From Ceratorhiza oryzae-sativae (Eukaryota > Basidiomycota > Agaricomycetes > Cantharellales > Ceratobasidiaceae): a stretch of DNA of 64,000 nucleotides. Numbering within the stretch: the stretch's first letter is position 1; each line of letters starts with the position of its first letter. Of this stretch, positions 59,082-64,000 are shown piece after piece. The stretch is from contig JARWMV010000250.1 of assembly GCA_030998015.1 (NCBI GenBank), positions 682,001 through 746,000 on the forward strand. Reading direction: 5' to 3'. A program made the position numbers and the translations under genes. The notes below the pieces were generated by a model. That model was not told where the DNA came from. It saw nothing but the letters and a program-made list of their open reading frames with translations, and ran no database searches.

Positions 59082-61395
59082 GCGTGAGGAAGACGAGGAG
59101 GGTTGAGGTCGGCCGTGGTGGGCAACTGGGGGGGCTGGAGTAGGAGTTTGGTTTTTTGAAGAGCGACAAACGGTCGTGGCGAGGAGAGCAACGCGCAAGC
59201 ACCAGGCGTTAATATGTGAATGGGCCGAGGGCAGTGTTGATTGAGGGCAGGGCAGAAAAGTCAGCGCTGTGAGTATAAACAATTAAAGCGAATGGGGGCG
59301 AATGGGGCTACAGGGGGGAAGCGGGGCTGTGTTTTATGGCTGCCAGCGAGGCCACCCGGGCACGTCTGCAGCAGATGATGCAGGCGTCGACCGCAGATAC
59401 CGCGCACGCTGGCCTGGACCGCGCCGCCGCCGCGTGTTTCCGGAGCACGAGGCGACACGGCCACACACGGCAGCTCATCGAGCCCGGTCTGGCTCCCCGC
59501 CACGATCCAACGCTGGATTTCCATCTCCGGTCGTCCGCGCTCCCTCCCAACGCGCGAAAAGTGGCGAAAAGGCGAGGCAAACAGGAAACAGGCGCAAGAC
59601 TCACGTGTAGGGCTTGGGTGGGTTTGTTGGTCTGCGCGGCGAGAGGCAAAAAAATATGCCTGAACGGTGCGAGGAGAGCGGGGGAATACACCTGGCCGGA
59701 TGGTGCGACCAGGGGTTATGTACGCGAGCGCGGGCGCTTGTGCCGTTTCGCTGTCCCGGATGCAAATCGGGCCAATGTGGGGTCTAGGGCAGCAGTCTGC
59801 GGCCGCGCTTTCCCGATCTGGATACCTGTCCCTTTGAGCACAGCGCCGTCAGATAGCCTCCCGACACCAAGGCGCTTTTCCGGTTGCCTTGTCTGCGCTG
59901 CTCGTCGATACACGCCATCCATCCCGCCCTTTTTTCTTGCCTTTTTTTTTTTTCTCGACTTCCTCTTACGTCCTTTCAGGCAGGTGGGGTCAGTTGTTCT
60001 TGGAGCGATCACCATTGTTTGGCGTGTCCCGTGCAACGTGGTGATTCGCGTGCGTGATTTGTTTAGGTCCGTATCGGGGCGCCAGTCCGTTTGGCGCGAA
60101 ATAAAATATTCACTCTTCCGCCACTCTGCGCGTGGCCGAACCGTCCTTGGTTAACTCTATCTACGCGGCCCGCCCCGCGCTTCCACTAATCCCAACCGCC
60201 GCTCTGACGTACATACACGTCTTTCAGCCGCCAGTTGACGTCGATCGGACCGTTTTTGAAACATGTTCAGTTTTTCTTTTCGCGACACAGCGCGTCCTCC
60301 TCGCTTTGGGGCTTACGGCAACCGTTGGCCGGCGTAATCGGCTAAGCTAGGCTACAGCGCATATAACGAGGTACAGTCTCCACCTTCGCTCTCACACCAA
60401 GGTACCAGTCGCCAAACCCATTTGTAATAGGGGCTACCTATGTCCGATGACACGGTAGGTCAAACGTCCTCTCAAACTTGTCCCCCATTCGAGCTTGTTC
60501 AGGTAGTGCCTCGACGCCCCCCCCCCCCCAGACTCAATAAATCGATCGCGCCACTCTGTGCGCCGAGCCGAATATAACGAAACCACCCTGGAGAAGTGCT
60601 TATCGGCTAGACCGACAGCCGGTCCACGTTCATATGAGCGTCATGGCATTCCCACTCCTCCTGCACTCGGATGAACTGCCCTGGAGGACCGGATCAGGTG
60701 CCATCCATCCGCTAGGCAACATGCGCTCTTAGTTTGATTGGTTGCGAATGCTAGGTACAGCCTGCCCAGAATCATATGACGTCCCGTATTTAAATAGCGC
60801 CGACGCACATCCTTACATAATACCATGGATACTTATCTTCGCGATAACAATAAACATTAGTGTGAGATCATCCATGAAACTCTACAACGAATTTAACAGC
60901 CTCAAAATACTAAACGTTGTACGTCAAAGCGCAGGTACGTTGCCATCATTCGTAGATACGCTTGGTAAAACGTTGTTTGTGGCCCCGACTTCGGGTGGCT
61001 GCATATACGAATACGATAGCCTTCCTTTGCATAAATGGAAATTCTTCACGTGAGAGCGATTTGCGGGCGTATTCCGTTTAGCCTGAACTTCCTTAATCGA
61101 GAATAGGGGCTTGGATCACGTGGGTTACCCCTAACGCCTCTGGCCCCAATGTCAGAGAAGAGTGGGACCGATCGATCCTGTCACTTGCTGGCGCTACAAG
61201 CGATCGAGTGCGGCTTCAGTGGCCATTTTCTCAAATTTTCGCGAAACCAAAAAAAGTAGATGACGAGTTGCGCCGATGATAGCATCAATACCGAATATGG
61301 AGTGCGATCCGTCAGACTCTACTTAAATCCATAAAGCCTTTCCCACTCTGCACGAGCCCCCTCTCGGACCCCTGCGTCCCAACCGGCAGTATAAG
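59082..61395. promoter_or_regulatory. Divergent promoter region between casein kinase I and FKBP12
   Basis: The 2.3-kb head-to-head spacer starts GC-rich near the kinase (long shadow ORFs at 59300-60150) and becomes AT-rich towards FKBP12. CT-rich stretches at about 59930-59970 and a 10-C run at 60521-60530 are present. No coding gene is supported. Confidence 0.4.
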
Positions 61396-62035
61396 ATGGG
61401 AGTCGAAATCGAGAGAATTAGTCCGGGCGACGGCAAGGCAAGTTGGTCTACCATCGTTTCTCTTTCTTCAGGCTCAGCTCGACCTCGGCTATTTCCGTTC
61501 GCCGCCGCGATAGACATTCCCAGCAGCGGGAGGTATACTTGCGCACCTCTGAAAAAACTTAATCGCCTCTCTAATAACCGTGAACCCATTAGATAAAATC
61601 AAGGTTCACTTTATAGGCACATTTGAGGATGGCACGAAGGTATGATGCCTTGATCTACCTCGCGACAAAACCCCCACATCAGAGTACTCGGAATCGCAGT
61701 TTGATAGCAGTCGAGACCGCGGCTCGACGTTTGAGACCGTCATAGGCCTCGGGCGAGTGATCAAGGGGTGGGACGAGGGTACGTGCATGGGTGTGTCTGG
61801 CCATGCTTCAGCGTCGCGCTCATCATGACGCAGGTATTCTACAGCTCTCTTTGGGCGAGAAGGCTAGACTTATTATTTCACCCGACTACGTGCGTTACGC
61901 GCGAGGCATGTATGCGGATATTCTTTGACGCTGGTTTATTTGTAGGGATATGGTGCGCGCGGCAGCGCCAAAGTGATTCCTCCCGATGCGACGCTTTATT
62001 ACGAGGTAGAGCTGTTGGAAATTTTAGGGCGTTGA
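61396..62035 (+). CDS. FPR1: FKBP12-type peptidyl-prolyl isomerase (rapamycin/FK506 binding)
   Basis: The enzyme catalyses cis-trans isomerisation of proline bonds in the cytosol and is the receptor of rapamycin and FK506. Six exons (61396-61437, 61514-61532, 61593-61639, 61700-61778, 61834-61889, 61946-62035) give 333 nt, 110 residues, the family's size. The fold is complete: [77 protein letters not shown], and [17 protein letters not shown]. The drug-pocket residues Tyr, Phe, Asp, Val-Ile, Trp and Tyr are conserved. Exon 2 is only 19 nt. Intron 1 begins AAG|GCAAGT, so it is of the rarer GC-AG type. All junctions keep frame, which supports this structure. Confidence 0.92.
61438..61513 (+). 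other. GC-AG intron of FKBP12
   Basis: The donor reads AAG|GCAAGT, the standard consensus for GC-AG introns, and the acceptor is GATAG at 61513. Only this choice joins exon 1 to the microexon without breaking the conserved ISPGDGK-TFP segment. Confidence 0.8.
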
Positions 62036-62407
62036 ATCTAACGTTTTTGGACTGTTATGGATCTGATCGTGCCCGTGATGAGAGCACCTGCCGTTGTAAA
62101 AAAAGACCTGTATGTGTTATTATTTGTCTGGTATTCAAATGGGCTGTCTGCCTCGGAGCAGACTAACTATGCTTCTGGCCAAGAGTAATCGAAGAGTATT
62201 ATTTTAGCCCAGGATCAGGCTCAGAAGACAGGTTAGCGGCTGTACCTATTCGATAGATAAGGAAACTATCCGCGTTGATACCCAAGGGTTGTGTTATGAC
62301 CAGCATAAATTATTATGACCAATACATCTGTCTGACCTAACGCTGACCAATCTCAATTGCCCTCTCCTAACCACGACGTGTCCTCCCCCCTACGCGACGA
62401 CGAGACG
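62036..62407. other. Intergenic region between FKBP12 and coatomer gamma
   Basis: AT-rich spacer in a tandem gene pair. No ORF, and no element I can name. Confidence 0.45.
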
Positions 62408-64000
62408 ATGACCTCCAAGCGGGACGAAGATCCCGGCGTGGGCTCGTTCTACAACAACAAGAGCACAATCATACAAGAAGCTCGCGTATTCAATGAATCT
62501 CCCGTCAGTCCGCGAAAATGCCGAGCATTGCTCACGCGTGTGGTCTATCTCTTGTACCTCGGCGATAGCTTTACGACTCAAGAGGCGACGAATTTGTTCT
62601 TTGGGACTACCAAGTTGTTTCAGAATAAAGATGTGAGTTGGTGTGTCTTTGGGAGGTTGGCAGAAGGAATTGACTGGGCTGGGATAGGCTGCGCTCCGGC
62701 AAATGGTCTATCTTGCCGTCAAGGAGCTTTCGACGACAGCCGAGGACGTAATTATGGTTACGAGCAGCATTATGAAAGACATGCAGGGTAATCTCGACGC
62801 GGTATACAGGCCCAACTCTATTCGTGCTCTCTGCCGAATTATCGACGTGAGTGTATCCTAGGTCCGAGGCCCGAACGCATCCTGAGTTTCATTGCTAGCC
62901 ATCTATGGTCCAAGGTGTGGAGCGTTTCTTCAAGGCAGCTATAGTCGACAAGTCGCCCAGTATCGCGACGGGCGCACTCGTGTCGTCATACCACCTGTTC
63001 CCGGTCTCCAAAGACGTGATAAAACGATGGGTCAACGAAGCGCAGGAAGCGCTCAACACCAAACCCGTCTCTTCTTACTTTAACCCCGTTTCCTCGGGCG
63101 GATGGGGCTCGAGTAGCAGCCGACAGGACACGCAACAAGTCTTACCAAGCACAACGTTTATTGCACAGTATCATGCGCTAGGATTGTTACACTTGATTCG
63201 ACAACAAGACCGAATGGCTGTGACCAAGATGATCCAGCAGTTTGGCGGAGGCAAGGGTGGAGGAGCGAGCAATACGCTCAAGAACCCGATGGCGCTTTGT
63301 ATGCTTGTGCGATACGCGTCAAAAATTATGGAGGAGGATCCCAAGTATGCACTTTCTTCCCTTCCTCCCTTTTTCTTGCCTGATTTCTTTGGATCGGCAG
63401 TGTCCAACGGCAAATTCTCGAATTGCTCGAATCTTGGCTTCGTCACAAATCGGACATGGTCAATTTTGAGGCTGCGCGCGCGATATGCGAATTCCAAGCG
63501 AAATCGACGAGCACGACACCTCTTCCCGCATTGGCCAAGGCCGTTTCGGTCCTCCAGCTGTTCTTGTCCTCGCCCAAACCCGTTCAAAAGTTTGCTGCGA
63601 TCCGAACGCTCAGCGCGCTCGCAGCTGTTCATCCAGCGAGTGTCGCAGCATGCAACTTGGATATGGAGAATTTGATTACGGACTCGAACAGGAGTATAGC
63701 TACGTATGCGATCACCACTTTGCTCAAGGTAAGTCCGTACCAAGTGCACGTGAACGTCTATTTTAACGCGTTTTCTCTGTCAAACAGACCGGAAATGAAG
63801 CGTCTGTCGACCGCCTGATGAAACAAATCACTGGGTTCATGTCCGAGATCAGCGACGAATTCAAAGTCATCGTCGTCTCGGCCGTGCGAGCACTCTGCCT
63901 CAAATTCCCGTCCAAACAACAACTCATGCTTTCCTTCCTCGCGGGTGTCCTCCGAGACGAGGGCGGATATGACTTTAAGCGTGCGGTGGTCGAGGCGCTA
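62408..64000 (+). CDS. SEC21: Coatomer subunit gamma (COPI), 5' part, runs off the window
   Basis: Gamma-COP is the large scaffold of the COPI coat on Golgi-to-ER vesicles and binds cargo tails and Arf-GAP. Exons 62408-62632, 62688-62846, 62899-63344, 63401-63728 and 63788-64000+ join in frame and are open to the window end. The N-terminal solenoid is recognisable: [120 protein letters not shown] and [11 protein letters not shown]. The start at 62408 ([12 protein letters not shown]) matches the usual short acidic start of the family; an extra upstream exon cannot be excluded. The appendage domain lies outside the window. Confidence 0.93.

Noticed and set aside
59336..60154. Plus-strand ORF of 272 codons
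   Set aside because: It runs through the GC-rich promoter of casein kinase I, has Arg/Ala/Pro-biased composition typical of chance GC-rich frames, and matches nothing.
1..64000. CRISPR arrays, bacterial operons, rRNA genes
   Set aside because: None seen. Intron-rich genes and eukaryotic families exclude a prokaryotic origin, and no regular spaced repeat was found besides the minisatellite.

Overview
The window is nuclear DNA of a filamentous basidiomycete. Introns are mostly 45-65 bp (GT-AG, with CTAAC/CTGAC-like branch sites) and genes have many small exons. The families present (DUF6533-type membrane proteins, BTB and F-box/LRR paralogues, MYND proteins, glyoxal oxidase) are typical of Agaricomycetes. 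The mix resembles Rhizoctonia/Thanatephorus, but that placement is inference.

Region 1 (1-9,900) is a transposon graveyard. A Tc1/mariner element (left end outside the window, right end near 3,837) was split by two LTR insertions, each with a perfect 5-bp target duplication. A second copy of the larger LTR lies inverted at 4,848-6,153. A decayed repeat-type gene (6,736-8,097) and a minisatellite follow. CpG is almost absent here. A young copy of the smaller LTR (9,326-9,880) keeps its CpGs and marks the border to normal DNA.

Region 2 (11-26 kb) holds a BTB gene, a GPR1/FUN34/YaaH acetate-type transporter, a long Ser/Pro-rich orphan gene, a glyoxal-oxidase-like copper radical oxidase with an extra N-terminal beta-sandwich domain, a second transporter with two apparent single-base losses, a second BTB gene and a MYND protein.

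Region 3 (27.5-42 kb) holds EMC4, a DUF6533 membrane protein, a bHLH regulator, a small multi-pass membrane protein, a secreted cysteine-containing protein and a homeodomain regulator, separated by gene-poor decayed stretches.

Region 4 (44.7-55.7 kb) holds an F-box/LRR-like gene, choline-phosphate cytidylyltransferase (CCT), two uncharacterised minus-strand genes and a single-pass protein with a CFEM-like ectodomain.

Region 5 (57.7-64 kb) is a housekeeping block: casein kinase I, FKBP12 (with a GC-AG intron and a 19-nt microexon) and the 5' part of coatomer gamma, which runs off the window.

No operon-like or defence system was seen. The main cross-cutting signals are CpG decay of the transposon island, and repeated single-base losses, mostly in short homopolymers, that break otherwise well-conserved genes. 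The latter looks more like uncorrected assembly error than real gene death.
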